In this document: positions 1-12,290 of the stretch, piece by piece
Layout: every line of letters begins with the position of its first letter
How positions within the stretch are numbered: the stretch's first letter is position 1
Source: Armigeres subalbatus
Lineage: Eukaryota > Arthropoda > Insecta > Diptera > Culicidae
Assembly: GCF_024139115.2 (NCBI RefSeq)
Contig: NC_085140.1
Coordinates: forward strand, 296,575,293-296,639,292
Reading direction: 5' to 3'
DNA length: 64,000 nucleotides
Translations under genes and position numbers: made by a program
The notes under the pieces: model-generated
The model's database searches: none
What the model was told of the DNA's origin: nothing
What the model saw: the letters and a program-made list of their open reading frames with translations, nothing else

Positions 1-45
1 TGGCATAGTTGACTAATGAAAACCTAGCAAAAAAAACAATACCTT

Positions 46-802
46 CACTCCCGGCAATAAGTTGTGGTGATTTGTTATGAATTAACTGAAATAGTGAGAA
101 ACGCGTATGACTCACATAGGCCAAAAGTTTGGGTCACCTCTTGGAATGTGAAAATTAATTTGGTAATAACTCATACATTTTTGCGCATTTTTAGCTCATG
201 TAAGGAAGCACAATAAGTCTTAATTTATTGCATGGTATGTGATGCAACACTTGTATTACAATTATTTGCGAACATTTTATTAGTAGGTAAATAAGAGTTA
301 TTTTTTCATATATTTGGAGGAAAATTTCCCTCTATTGGCTTAACTAACTAAACAAATTTATATCTAAGTAGTAAGTTAAACTCATTGGCTTTCATATGCT
401 TCAAATTGGGGTGAGAATGGGTCAATGTTGCAACTACTTAGAATGCTTATAGAATAGATTGAATGTATCTGAGGGCAAAAGGACTAAAATAAAAGAGACC
501 TTTTTGAACGATTTTGCTATCCGACCTACCGGCTGCCGGTGAGAGCGCTGACCCATTCTCACCCCCAGACCCATTGTCACCCCCGACGGCGGTAATTTTG
601 AACAAAAAGTGCAACTTTGTTCCAAATTTTAACATGATTTCCAAGAAGAATGTGTTCTGTCAAATATCTTCAAGTTCAAGATCTACTCATTGGCTTTCGA
701 ATAAGTCGTGAAGATCACAAATCGGACATAGGACTGAAGAAATATGTGTAAAAACTTTGTCATATATTTTATAAGGTGAACCCAAAATTTTGGCCGGGAG
801 TG
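46..802. mobile_element. Tc1/mariner-like non-autonomous element
   Basis: Ten-base inverted termini CACTCCCGGC (46-55) and GCCGGGAGTG (793-802). A TA dinucleotide abuts the right end; the left end has diverged by two bases from its TA. Subterminal sequences also match in inverse (GGCCAAAAGTTTGGGTCACC near 120 and its counterpart near 775). No transposase frame is visible inside. The phrase ACTCATTGGCTTTC occurs twice in the interior (about 381 and 686). The termini and TA suggest Tc1/mariner; the family is not identified. Confidence 0.45.
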
Positions 803-845
803 TATCTCAACTTCGACAGATTATGTTCATCGTAGGTTTATTGGA

Positions 846-1160
846 TTACTTGATGATTGTTTGTAATATGTAGGACATAACAAATAACGATAATATTGAA
901 ACTGATCTGTAACACAGAACATAACATATGAACAACAAACACAACCCGAATAGCCATCCCATTTCGGATGTAATCTCAACAGGTATTCCCGTCCCAAAAG
1001 CGGCTGCTAACAATAACAAGCTTTTATTTCGACCCGCACTTCCAACACCAACCATGCAGGCGCCACCCGCTACAAAGTCCGCCAAAGCGCGTAAATCGCC
1101 AGCCATACCTGAATGAATTAATAATGAAATCGTAAAACATTTGCTTTTACACCGGGCCAT
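846..1160 (-). CDS. hypothetical open frame, 104 aa
   Basis: Unrecognised. The translation starts MARCKSKCFTISLL, has an Ala/Gly-rich middle (about residues 19-62) and a hydrophobic C-terminal half that could form membrane segments. On the minus strand a plausible splice acceptor (T-rich tract then CAG) lies just before residue 18, so part of it could be an exon. No neighbouring exon or start context supports it, and the opposite strand is also open. It may well be chance. Confidence 0.13.
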   Translation of the reverse strand: MARCKSKCFTISLLIHSGMAGDLRALADFVAGGACMVGVGSAGRNKSLLLLAAAFGTGIPVEITSEMGWLFGLCLLFICYVLCYRSVSILSLFVMSYILQTIIK

Positions 1161-1526
1161 AATCCCTCTGTCGGCCGATGGTGGAGGAGATGCCCATGGA
1201 AACCGTTCGTTCAGCCATTCGCCCTTGTTTTAGCTTGCATTCAAAGCCTCTGTGTGGAAGCAACAATCCGGGACGTACTATCTGTTGCTGTAAATCGTTA
1301 AATCTGATTCTGGACCTCGACTGACTGTCCGATTACAATGGTTTCCAAGAAAGGCGTAAGTTACGCTTCAAACGGAAAAGGAAAGGAATAACGAATCCAA
1401 TCTCGTTAGGCCTCGTGATCGGAATGCCTCCGTGTTTTCGGAAGTACAATAGGGCGGATTTATACAAAAAAGAGTCAAAATGGCTATAAACGATAACGGG
1501 AAATAAAAAGTTACTAAAAACTCAAA

Positions 1527-3450
1527 GGTGCAGTCCGATCGGCTTGTATACAAATGTTCGGCCGACAATGTCCATGTCATCCGCGAAACAAGTAAATTGA
1601 CTGGATCTGTTGAAAATCTCCGCATGACACCTTCTAGCGCAATGTTGACCAACAGGCACGAAAGTACATCATCTTGTCTTAGTCCTCGGCGCAATTCGAA
1701 CGAACTGGAGTGTTCGCCCGAAATCTTTACACAATTTTGCACACCATCCACCGTTGCTTTGATCAGTCTTTGATCAGTACTGTCGTATGCCGCCTTGGAA
1801 TCGATAAACAGATGTTGGGACCTGGTAGTCACGGTATTTTTGGAGGATTTGCCGCACAGTAAATATCTGGACCGCTTGCGAGCGGCCGTCAACGAATCCG
1901 GCTTGATAACTTCCCACGAACTCATTTACTTATAGTGACAGACGACGAAAGATGATCTGGGATATCACTTTGTAGGTGGCATTAAGGATGGTGATAGCTC
2001 GAAAGTTCCCTCAGTCCAGCTTGTCCCCTTTCTTGTAGATTGGGCATATAACTCCTTCCTTCCACACCTTCGGTAGCTGCTCAGTTTCCTAGATTCTGAC
2101 TATCAGTTAGTGTAGGCAAGTGGCCAGTTTTTTCCAGGCCCATCTTGATGAGCTCAGCTCCGATACCAACCTTACCAGCTGCTTTATTGGTCTTTAGCTG
2201 TTGGATGGCATCCTTAACTTCCCTCAAGGTGGGGGCTGGTTGGCTTCCATCGTCCGCTGAACTGACGTAGTCATCTCCTCCGCTGCCTTGACTTTCGCTG
2301 CATGTACTCTCAGCGCCATATAATGTTCTTCGTAGTGCTGCTTCCATCTTTCGATCACCACACGTTTTTCCGTCAAGATGCTCCCATGCACATCTCGGCT
2401 CGCGGAACGAAGCCTTTGCGGGATGCGTTGAGCTTCTGATAGAATTTGCTTGTTTCTTGACAACGACACAGCTGTTCCATCTACTCGCACTCTGCTTCTT
2501 CCAGACAGCGTTTCTTCTCCGGGTCTGCTGTCTCCGCTTCCGTCTATAACGTTCCATGTTCTGTCGGGTAATCGTTCCATCGACTGCGTCACACATACCC
2601 GACGTTGTTCTCCGCTGCGTCGTAATGGTTGCTTTAACTGTATTCCAGCAGTTCTCTAGAGGGGCCCCATCGAGCTCGCCCTCTTCCGGCAACGCTGCCT
2701 CGAGATGCTGCACATATGCAGTGGCAACATCAGATTGCTTCATTCGTTCTAGTTCGCACCGCGGTGGTCGTCGGTACCGAACATTGTTGATGACGGATTG
2801 TTTTGGGCACAGAGTAACCATCACCAGATAGTGGTCAGAGTCGATGTTAGCGCCACGATATGTCCTAACATCGATAATGTCAGAGAAGACGTCCATCAAT
2901 CAGAACAATTTGCAATTTGCGTTCGATCATTTAGTAGTTTGTCAATAACACATTCCAGAAGCTGAATTTCAAAATATGTTGTATGGTTGCAGTAACTTAA
3001 ACTAAATGATTGGAATTTTGTTATCCTTTAGTCTAAGTTACTGAAACTATAGCTATAACACCGTTACTAGTGGAATTCAAACAACGAACCATTAGGCAGA
3101 GTTGTAGAAAAACTTTCGCACTAGAGGTCCACCATACAACATATTTTGAAAGTCAACTTCTGGACTGTGTTATTGACAAACTTCTAAATGATCGAACGCA
3201 AATTACTGAATGATCATTAACATCCTTGGGTCGATTTGCGATTCTATCTGCAATGGTGATATCCAGATGTACCGATACAAAGGCTGTGTAGGAACTAGGT
3301 GCTGTGAATGGCCATATTTTTGAAGGTGCCAAAATCAATTAGTCGGAGACAGTTTTCGTTCGTCTACCGGTGAGCGCCGAACTTTCCAATAGTCGGTCTA
3401 AACACCTCCTCTTGGCCAACCTGAGCGTTCAAATCTCCAAAAGCTATTTA
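1527..3450 (-). mobile_element. RTE-like LINE, decayed internal fragment (EN-RT)
   Basis: Minus-strand remains of an RTE/JAM-type endonuclease-reverse transcriptase. From 5' to 3': a GDLNAQVGQEEVFRPTIGK endonuclease block (about 3440-3370), the SDHYL block (2835-2820), a basic linker, RT motifs with LFIDSKAAYD (about 1815-1785), RRGLRQDDVLSCLL (about 1700-1660) and an apparently intact FADDMDIVG catalytic box (about 1595-1570). Several frameshifts separate the blocks and no frame spans the domain. The copy is cut off in the RT at 1527, so its 3' end is missing. A MITE (2914-3204) splits the endonuclease. This subfamily differs from the RTE copies at 19.5 and 48 kb. It is dead. Confidence 0.75.
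2914..3204. mobile_element. MITE with ~74-bp terminal inverted repeats
   Basis: Left arm 2914-2988 and right arm 3131-3204 are near-perfect inverted copies beginning AATTTGCGTTCGATCATTTA and ending at CATATTTTGAAAT-type sequence. The ~140-bp loop has no coding capacity. The element interrupts the endonuclease domain of the surrounding LINE, so it is younger than that LINE. The target duplication is not resolvable. Superfamily unknown. Confidence 0.7.
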
Positions 3451-3499
3451 TGATTAAAAGATATTTATACTAAGCTTTCCCGAAAACCGACGACCCGTG

Positions 3500-4340
3500 G
3501 AAGTTTATTGCGTGCCCAACTCTAATATCTCACCTAGATAGTCCGAGGCACTTTTTCACTTCAACGGGAAACCGGTTGGATGCCAAAGTCGGTCCAGAGA
3601 TTCCGGGTGGAGCATAGCGTCCGGTTTAATGGCGCTTCGGTTACCCAAAACCGATTATTCAACGCGTCACTTACATTGACTAAAAGCTTCCCGATAGCGG
3701 AGACTCCCCCGAACGGAGCCATTCAGCTCCCAGCATAATTTTCTTTACATTCTCAAGCAGTTTTCCATTGAGCCATTTACTGCCGTTCTACGCATAATTG
3801 TCCCATGTTACCTTTGATGAAAAATCTCAAACTCGAGTCAATTTGTCCCACTGAAAAAATATAGTTGTTGTTTGATGATAATAGAGACTGAAAACCGTTT
3901 GAATAAGTAATGATTCGTTTTATGTCCTGGGAAAGTGCTGCTTACGCTAATAACAGCCCAAAAGTATTTGTTAAATTTTAAGATCCAATCGATTCTGAAA
4001 CTAGTGCGACTCGCTTCCGTGTAAGGCTTGTTGAATATCTTTTACCACTTTTAACATTTCTTTGGTGTTTTCCAGATCGGCGCAGGTCTGAAGCCCTTTC
4101 TTACTTCAGCGAGTGACCGGTCGAGTGCCGAAGTCGGTCCAGAGATTCCGGGTGGAGCATAGCGTCCGGTTCAATGGTACTCCGATGACCTGAAACCAGT
4201 GCTACAGTGCACAATCTACTCGACCTAGTCCCTGACGATGGATCTAGCCTACTCCGACTAGAAGCTCCCCGGCGGCGAAAACTCTTCGAAACCAATCTTT
4301 CGTAATCTTGAGCAATGGGACTCCCGGCTCGATCGCGGTT
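3500..4340 (-). repeat. duplicated R1 3'-tail segment
   Basis: A ~130-bp block occurs twice in direct orientation (3565-3690 and 4112-4240), sharing GGTCCAGAGATTCCGGGTGG and GAGCATAGCGTCCGGTT. On the minus strand the second copy reads APPGISGPTSALDRSLAEVR and, after a one-base slip, KKGLQTCADLENTKEMLKVV, ending at a stop near 4000. It lies directly 3' of the R1 ORF2 below, so it is probably that element's 3' tail, present once complete and once as a second truncated tail. Confidence 0.45.
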
Positions 4341-6869
4341 TACTCAGATAGTCCCCGGCAGAGGATCTATCTCACCCGACAGGAAGTTCCCCGACGGCGG
4401 AAGCTTCCCCGTAACCGACCGTGCTTTTATAATCGCTTCCAGATACCCTCTGGTCTTCACGCCATTTTCGCTGCAGTGACAACATAATCTGCGTTACCGC
4501 TCTGCCTATTTCGTTATACGTATTTTCGGTCTTGCACATTTCTCTGGGTTTATAGTACGATACGTGTAAGGCTTGTTGAAATCACACTTCGCTCTGTCCA
4601 CACACCCGAAAATACGTGTTCCGGTGTCTCCTCTGACTCTGCGTGTCCGAATCTGTGCAGATACTTCCTGAAACATCCATGGCCCGACAGGAATTGTGTC
4701 AGGAAGAAGTTGACTTCCCGTGTTTTCTGTCCAACCACAACGACAGGTTCGAAATGAGCCGATATGTCCACCTTCCTTACGAGCTACTGTCCCAAGCCAG
4801 CTGCCACTTCCTCATCGAATCAACTTTCACAATCATGCGAGCACCAACCTCCGCGCAGTCTGTTAATGTTTATGGGGGTCATTCCTACTATGACACAAAC
4901 CGCATTCATCGATATGGTACGATATGCACTTGCTACCAACATGGTCATCAGCCTATAGGTGCTATTGAGCCGAGTCAGATTCCTCCTCGTGCTTACAGCA
5001 GCCGCCCAGGCAGGAGCTCGGAATCTGAGTATTGACGTAGATACGCTGGCCAGGAGTCTTCTCTTACTGCTACTAATCGCATGATTCTGGTCAACGCTGT
5101 GTTCGCTTTAGTTGCCTTCTCGCAACAAGCATAATCAACGTGGCTATTGAAATTGAGCCGGTCGTGGATCATTGCCCCAAAGTGCTTTACCTCTCGCCTC
5201 GAGTCGATGGTGACTTTTCCGACCGTAATCGAACTATGCTGTACTGCCTTTCGGTTGCTGATCAACATAACTTCAGTTTTCCAGTTTTCAATTATATCTA
5301 TCGCCTGCGTTGCTCGTATTTCCACCTCTTCTACTGTTTCTCAGAATACCATGAGAGCCACGTCATTCGTAAACCCAACGATTTTTACACCTCTTGGTAG
5401 TGTTAGCTGCAATAGCCCATCGTACATCGCGTTCCACAACGTCAGCCCCAGGATGGAGCCTTGGGGGACACCCGCTGTTATGCCTATTCTCTTCAGCCCT
5501 TCATGTGTTTCGTAGAGCATCGTCCTATTCTCGGAGTAACTCTTTCCTTCGTTTCATTCGTCTATGCACTTCTGCCTGGATCGCCGTTTTCAAGACCAGA
5601 TTGGGGATACCATCTAGTCCCGGAGCCTTATTAGTGTTTAGGCTTTTTGCTGCCGTAACCAGTTCATGATTAGTGGGGCTTCGTGTCTACTGGTGTTGGC
5701 TTCACCATACACTGTGGGAGCGGGGGCCAGACTGATGATTCGTGATGCGAAAACAGTCTCTCAATAATTGCTTTGAGTTTTTCTTGGCTCCTCTCTAGCG
5801 ATATCGCTGGGCCTTTAATCTTAGCCATAGCGACTTTGTATGATTCCCCCCATGGGTTAGCATCTGAGTTGTGGCAGAGCTCTTTCATGCAAGCTGCCTT
5901 ACTGAGCCTGATATCTTTTTTTAGAGCAGCTTTAGCCGCCCTAAATACTGGTCTGCACTCTTCTCTTTCTACGTCTTTGTGTGCTCTCTCCATCCTCCTT
6001 CTTGCTCGAAAACAGCTACGACGGAGTTCGACGTTCGTATCATTCCACCAATAGATTGGCCTACGTGCATATCGTGGCTGTACCTTTCTCGGCATGGTTT
6101 CATCGCAGGCTCGGGTCAATACTGCAACCAGCTCGTCTGGACTCAGATTTTGCAGATTGCGCTCGAATCGCATTGTTTTCGCAAATACATACTTGTCAAA
6201 GGCTTCTTCCACTTCCACTTTCGCCCCTTGATACTGCTCTCGCGTGGTTCCGGTTGTACCCTCCCCCCGACACAATACAGGACCGCTTGATGGTCGCTTT
6301 GCGTATAGTCCTCGCAGACTCTGCAGCTCGTGTTCCTTGCTAAGGCAGGACTGTAGAACGTAACATCGATGATTGACTCTCTGCCATCCCTTCGATAAGT
6401 GCTCACCAAATTTCATTAATCAAGTTTGCATTGAGCCTGGCAGTAGTAGTAGACTCCAACCTCTAAGGTTAGTCCAACGGCTGCCCCACTCTACTGACCA
6501 GGCGTTGAATCCCCAGCAATGACGACTGGCCTCCTGTCGATAAGCTTCTCTGCTACCTTATCCAGCATCCGGTTGAATTGATCAATCGTCCAACGTGGCG
6601 GTGCGTTGCAGCTACATATAATAGATTCCGTTAACTTCGATGATCACGAAGCCTTCAGCTACACGATACACAATTTCTTGGTAAGGGTATCTTCCTACCG
6701 TACATATAGCGGCGATTCCTGCTTCATCCGTTACCCAATTACCATTTCCTGGTGGGATACGGTATGCATCAGAGATGCCTGCAACGTCGCATTTCGAGTC
6801 CCTCGCGGATTGCCACAGCATGTGCTGCGCAGTATCACAGTGATTTAGGTTAATTTGTATTAACTCCAC
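4110..6869 (-). pseudogene. R1-clade non-LTR retrotransposon ORF2, decayed
   Basis: Near-full-length but broken ORF2 (endonuclease plus reverse transcriptase) of an R1-clade LINE. Order on the minus strand: start MELIQINLNHCDTAQ (6869), GNGNWVTDEAG and EIVYRVAEGFVIIEVNG of the endonuclease (about 6760-6610), RRPVVIAGD (about 6540), the linker PIYWWNDTNVELRRSCFRAR (about 6060), NPWGESYKVAMAKIKG (about 5850), RT motif GFTNDVAL where FADD is expected (about 5375-5352), LKHFGAM-like and NFNSHVDYA (about 5165), and the C-terminal FFLTQFLSGHGCFRKYLHRF region (about 4710) whose zinc-knuckle cysteines are mostly lost. There are many frameshifts and stops. The altered catalytic box means it cannot be active. 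ORF1 is not visible upstream of 6870. Confidence 0.8.
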
Positions 6870-7086
6870 TGTAATTTACTTGACTTCACCTGTTTGAACG
6901 CTGCACACTGGTCCGGCCCTTATCTAAACATGGAAAAAACCTCTCAGCCATTTAAATAGTGAAATAGACCATAGGTGTCTTCAGCGAAGTTTCAATATAC
7001 ATTAATGCCGACATTTTGGTCAATATTAACCATTTTTGTTTCGGTTGCTAATCGATTCCGCGGCGATCGATCCATTTTTAGCAACT

Positions 7087-7283
7087 CTTGTCATAAGACG
7101 AGTTTGTTCAATCCCATTTAATTTCACTTATATAAATAGTGTAAGTTGCGATCTTTTTCTTCCAGTCGAGTCAAGTACGAGACACTGAAGACGACTTTGC
7201 TGTTGAGGTCTAAATACGTATAGGTCAAGGTACAATTCAGTGATGGAATTGAATGGGATTGTACAAATTCGTCTTATGACAAG
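7087..7283. mobile_element. 197-bp MITE with 42-bp TIRs
   Basis: Arms 7087-7128 and 7242-7283 are inverted copies starting CTTGTCATAAGACGA and containing CAATCCCATT. The loop carries CTGAAGACGAC (7185-7195) and GGTCTAAATACGT (7207-7219). No coding capacity. Superfamily unresolved and no clear target duplication. Confidence 0.65.
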
Positions 7284-8202
7284 TGAAAACATTCCACTAA
7301 AAAGCTTGAGAAAATTTTCTTAACATTTTTAGCGGTAAGTCCCCTACGCCAAATCGGTCAAACAGCCTGATGTCGTATTCGTACTTCACTATATTCTTAA
7401 TTTTGCTGTGCAACTCAAAGTGTGATTTCTTCAGAGATGTTGTTTGTCATCTAATTTCGATAAACCTTATAAAAAAATCAAACTTCCAGAGCATGCTGTG
7501 ATGATTTATTTGCTTATTTAGAAAAGAAAGACCCAACAATGAAATTTGATCAGTAATTATACTATATCATCACTTTTACCATTTATTTTTATTCAAAATC
7601 AAGGATAATGACAGAATCACGATTCGTGACGGTGATTCAGTTAAAATAATAATTTCTGGCGATTAATCGCAGAAAAAGGGCAATTTTATAGTATTTTCCA
7701 CATATGTCGTTTATGCGATGGGGCAGAGTCGGGCAGGCATTTTAATCGGCAATGGACAGAAAAACTCATGCCTTTTCATACAAATGCTATTCCAAAGACA
7801 TGATAAAACACGATTCAACGATCAACGATTCATCGACAGCCATGGTACCCACTTAACCCGTATTTTCACTTACCCCGGGGTACCTTATGCCAAAGTATTA
7901 TACAGCTTCTGTAAGGTTCTTATTCAGAACTGTATGACAATCTGCTTTCCGCTGGTTGGGTGTAGGAAATAGGAATCGAATGCAAATGAAACGTTTGGCA
8001 TTGACACAGGAGCATAAAGGCTTCTACTTTTGGAGTGCTTCACATTTACATATTAAAAACTTCGAAAACAGGATAGAATAATGAATTAAATAAAAGAATC
8101 AAAATCAAACGATTGACTAAACTACCACTGAGAACGATCCCTTCGATTGATATTCCGCTTATCTTATGTAATAATTTGCAAATAGTAATTAAAATGCAGT
8201 AA

Positions 8203-8368
8203 GGGAACGTTCACAAATTACGTAACGCTCAGAGGGGGGAGGGGGGGTTGAGTGAAGTGTGACGATCCATACAAAATTTTCAGAAGCTTCATACAAAAAG
8301 TGTGACATAGGGGGGAGGGGGGGTTAAAAAAGTCCGATTTTTGCGTTACGTAATTAATGGATCTTCCC
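8203..8368. mobile_element. 166-bp MITE with TAA target duplication
   Basis: Flanked by TAA at 8200-8202 and 8369-8371. Inverted termini GGGAACGTTCACAAATTACG and CGTAATTAATGGATCTTCCC share an AATTACGTAACGC core. The interior has two runs of GGGGGGAGGGGGGG. A three-base TWA-type duplication is characteristic of PIF/Harbinger MITEs; that assignment is by analogy. Confidence 0.75.
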
Positions 8369-8828
8369 TAATTTTTGGTGCATTCATGCTCTACCTGCTC
8401 AAAAATGGCGGCAGAAACTCCGCGTTTGGTGGCGATTTGTTTTTGATTTTTGTTGTTTAAATTTCAAAGCCTACTTTTCATTCCGATTCCCTAAAAGCTT
8501 ACTGTCAAGTATCTGAACAGGATAAGATAAATTGTTTCTGAATTAATTTTAAAATTTATTTCGGTGCTGTTCGGGTTTCGGTCCCACATGGTATGCTGTT
8601 ACAAACCAATTTACTATTGATAAAAACTAATTTGGAAAATCAAGTAAGCCTTGGAACCGACAAAAAAATGTCATTGTTCTAACAACTGTTGTTAAGTACG
8701 GTAATATATCAATAATTATTATTATTATTACAACGTGATAAAAGTCAATTCTCACTCCACACCGGAGATCCAAATAGTATTTTTAAAACCCAGAATAATC
8801 TGCCTGGCGGTGGTGGTGCCTTTATCGT

Positions 8829-9424
8829 GTATTATAAAACAAGAAAAGCACATAAGAGAGGTCAAAATTGCACTTTAGGGACAGATTCAACCTTTTCCAT
8901 CAATTCACATTTATTGTTTGAAAGCATTGCAGCAGTTTTTGAAAAAAAAAACAATTTTTGCCTTTCGCGTAGACAAAGTATACGTAAAGGCTATAGGATC
9001 ACTCTAAAACCTAACTTTTGATAGAAGGCTCGGAAACCCATAGTGTTATATATGAATCGACTCAGCTCGACGAATTGAGGTGATGTCTGTATGTGTGTAT
9101 GTATGTATTCATGTGTGTGTGTACAACAAAATGTGAGACACACTTTTTTGTACTTAGCTTTATCCGATTTGCAACAGGTTGCATCCGACGCGGAATCCTT
9201 CCTAATTTTTGGCTATTGAAAATTGGCCCAATCGGCCATTGCGTTCTGGAGTTATTAAAAAAAACATTGATTTTTCCCCAAAAAAAATTCAAAATCGAAC
9301 AATTTTTTTTTTCAAAAACTGCTGCAATGCATTCAAATAAATGTTAATTGATGGAAATAACTGAATCTTTCTACCTAAAGTGCAATTTTGACCTTTCTTA
9401 TGTGCTTTTCTTGTTACTATTATG
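8829..9424. mobile_element. foldback element with ~115-bp arms and a (GTAT)n-rich core
   Basis: Left arm from about 8841 (AAGAAAAGCACATAAGAG) to the A-run at 8950 is matched in inverse by 9300-9412. Between them lie a GCCTTTCGCGTA block (8958-9050), a GT/GTAT microsatellite (about 9081-9122) and an AATTGGCCCAATCGG palindrome near 9222. The GCCTTTCGCGTA block recurs in opposite orientation at 10293-10375. Non-coding. Confidence 0.6.
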
Positions 9425-10110
9425 TATTTTCTTGTTTTCATACGTATTATCTACAAAATTAACATTAGAAAACAAAGGAGTAGTGAGCCCCAATCGGTTT
9501 TTAAGAGTAGCTGTCATAGAAAAATGCATTTTGTAAAGGAAAATGGGGCAAAACAGCCACTTACAGTTTCGATCTAGATCCGGAAAGTATAACATATGTA
9601 TTCTCTACAAATTTAGCATAAGAAAACCAAAACAAAAGCTAGTAGCAAATGGCTTCAAAGAGTAACTGTCCTAGAATGCATTATTTAGAGGAAATGGGGC
9701 AAAACAGTTACTTCCAGTCGTAATCTAGGGCCGGAATATATACCATACTTATTTTCCACACAATTATCATAGGAAAAATAGAATTCGTTAGTCACAATCG
9801 ATTTTTAATCATAACTGTCATAGAAAAATGCATTTTTAGAGGAAAGTGGGGCAAAACAGCCACTTCCAGTCACGATTCAGGATCGGAATACGTACCATAC
9901 TTATTCTCTACTAAATTAGCATCAGAAAACATGGGAGTAGTAAGCCGCAATTGGTTTTAAAGAGTAGCTGTCATAGAAAAAATGCATTCATGAGAGGAAC
10001 ATGCGGCAAAACAGCCTCTTCCAGTCACGATCCAGGGCCGGAATATATACCAACCGTATTATCTACAATATTAACATTAGAAATCATACGAAAAACCACC
10101 ATTCGATTTA
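9425..10110 (+). repeat. ~150-bp satellite array, copy 1
   Basis: About 4.5 tandem monomers of roughly 150-155 bp. Each contains AGCTGTCATAGAAAAATGCA, then GGGGCAAAACAG(C/T)CACTTCCAGTC, then GGCCGGAATATATACCATAC. The phrase CTGTCATAG (or one-base variants) recurs at about 9508, 9664, 9811 and 9966. The same array, with monomer variants in the same order, is present at 47150-48050. Confidence 0.8.
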
Positions 10111-10203
10111 TCGTGAATTTTTCCTTAAGGAAGGGTATTTCTCTGCCGCAGCAAGAAGCCGCAATAAAAAGGTACCTTTTTGGGTCGCTTTTTCCCCACT
10201 GTG

Positions 10204-10290
10204 CTATGCTGCCGCTAACCGCAAGTCAGACTTATCTGGATATGGGCGCCATATACAGATAAGTCTGACTTGCGTTTAGCGGCAGTATGG
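10204..10290. repeat. 87-bp near-perfect hairpin
   Basis: Two ~43-nt arms (10204-10247, 10248-10290) pair with about four mismatches around a GGGCGCC centre. Arm core: GCAAGTCAGACTTATCTG. Non-coding. Either a minimal palindromic MITE or part of a larger repeat following the satellite array. Confidence 0.7.
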
Positions 10291-10292
10291 GT

Positions 10293-10375
10293 CTCCGAGC
10301 CTTCTATCAAAAGTTCGGTTTTGGAGTGATCCTATAGCCTTTACGTATACTTAGTATACGCGAAAGGCAAAAACC
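10293..10375 (-). repeat. inverted copy of the 8958-9050 repeat block
   Basis: Reverse complement matches 8958-9050: CGAGCCTTCTATCAAAAGTT, then GGAGTGATCCTATAGCC, then the GTATACTTAGTATAC palindrome. With the copy at 8.96 kb it makes a 1.4-kb inverted pair that encloses the satellite array. Confidence 0.6.
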
Positions 10376-12290
10376 TTCCAGAGAAGGAAAACTTCAAGCC
10401 GAAGAACGAAGTAGCAAGAAAAGGGCGAAATCGGTTCGCAATTTAGCCGAGCCCCCTGTCAATTCGAAGCAAGGCTGAAACTGAACATTTGGTCCTTCTC
10501 TGGCCAGGTGAGCACCCTGTCGGTTCGAAGCGAAGCCGAATCTGAACAGCAGTGTTAATACAATCTTCAACTTTTTTCTATTATAATCTACTGATTATAC
10601 CAAAAATAAAATCCCCCTAAAATGGTTTCATATTTTTGAGTCAGCATAGCAAAAATCTAGCTTTTATTCAACATGTGTAAAAAAGTATATCACTTAGAAC
10701 CGTTCTACATTGGAAATGAATATATTAAAATTCAGACTTCTTTTTTTCGAAAAGATGACGAGGGATACACCAAATGTTTGTCTACGATGCCCAACAATCA
10801 CAAAATAGATAAAGATTTAAAGCAACATACACAATTCAACCATTAAATGCATATGTAGCGACACAAAAACCAAAAGAAAGCACAAACCATAAATTTAATT
10901 AGTGCTTAAAAAATTAAAAACTGTTGAGATGCCTTCAACAAATTGAATTTGGTTTTCGAAAATATGTGTAGATGCTAGTGGTGGAAAACCATAACTTCTA
11001 ACTCATAAACTCGAAAATGATCGAATATTAAACCGATCTTTGCGAGTTAAAAGATTTAATAAGACAAAAATAAAAATGGGGAATACCACGTTCGGTGTCT
11101 TTACGTGGGAAATGTTGGATAAATGCGGTTAATAAATATTTTTATGGCAATAATTGAGCCATTGATATGTTTTTTTTTTCAATAACATAATATTTCAATT
11201 CAATTAAAAGCAATCGAATTCATTACGTAAACACAATCATCGTTTACTGGTTAACAGATCACGCGTGGCGCGCGAATGGATTTTGTTTAAGGCTGCCGAA
11301 TTAATATCAGCACAGTATTAAATCAACTACATACCTTATACACGATTCTTTTTCTACATTAGCATTGTACACCCGAACCTCGAATTATTATTTCGGACAA
11401 AAAAAACTTACATTGATACGTAAGAACGAAGTCACAAAACTGTAAAAACAATTAAAAGAACTATTTCAGCCCCTAATCACCCAACGCCACTAAGCATTCA
11501 GATTTACAATACAAATCGCGTTACCCCGTGCTAGATTTAATACTGTTCCACTATCTCTTGACGTTTCGATGTTCCGGCGACATAAGTAAGTAAGTAAGTA
11601 TAAAAAATGCGAAATTGTTAATAAGGGTACAGCTTTTGCTATCCGAGTTACACATATGATATGTGCTTTAAGCCAAATAAAGAAAAATCAACAACGCCAT
11701 TATTGAGCGCATAATAAAGGATACTACGAAGTATTAGTCAGTTTTCTAACATTGTTACAACGTGGAGCAAATTTTCATCGAATTAGTCAAAAAAAAAAAA
11801 ATTGCAATAATATTGAAAATTTGATCAACTTACCACTATTTGGACCCTTTTTATGTGCTCTTCACTTATTGTGCAACGACTGCTGCGATGGAATCGGAGT
11901 ACACACTTTCGGCTTGTTTGCCGTTAATGCGATTATCACGGTCATCACTTGAGCCTTGCCATAGAATTTGCTGTGCCGGATGCTGGATTCATCCACTGAC
12001 ACTGGTGGAAAAGGGGACTGTTGTTGTAATGCATCCCTATACCTATTTAATTTTCATGAACTTGTTGCTGCCATGATCGTAATGTAATTTTTATGTGTTT
12101 CGGGATTGGTTGTACACGCAACTAGGAGATATGCAGACAACGAATTGTGGTTCACAACAGTATGTTTGTTTGCATCCATGGTTTAGTGTTATAATTAATG
12201 ATTGATTCGCGATTGGAAACAGATGGATGAATTGAAAACAAGTAAAAATGTAGATAACGACGGGTTTCGTTAACTACCACGATTATGAAA
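10376..12290. other. gene-free AT-rich stretch
   Basis: I see no convincing gene. The first 180 bp are richer in GC, with two similar CGAAGC-type phrases at about 10480 and 10530. A (GTAA)n microsatellite lies at 11586-11600. The short frames near 11750-12076 have no family resemblance. Confidence 0.5.

Noticed and set aside
7718..7972. 84-codon plus frame
   Set aside because: No family resemblance, no splice signals, codon content not distinct from the flanks.
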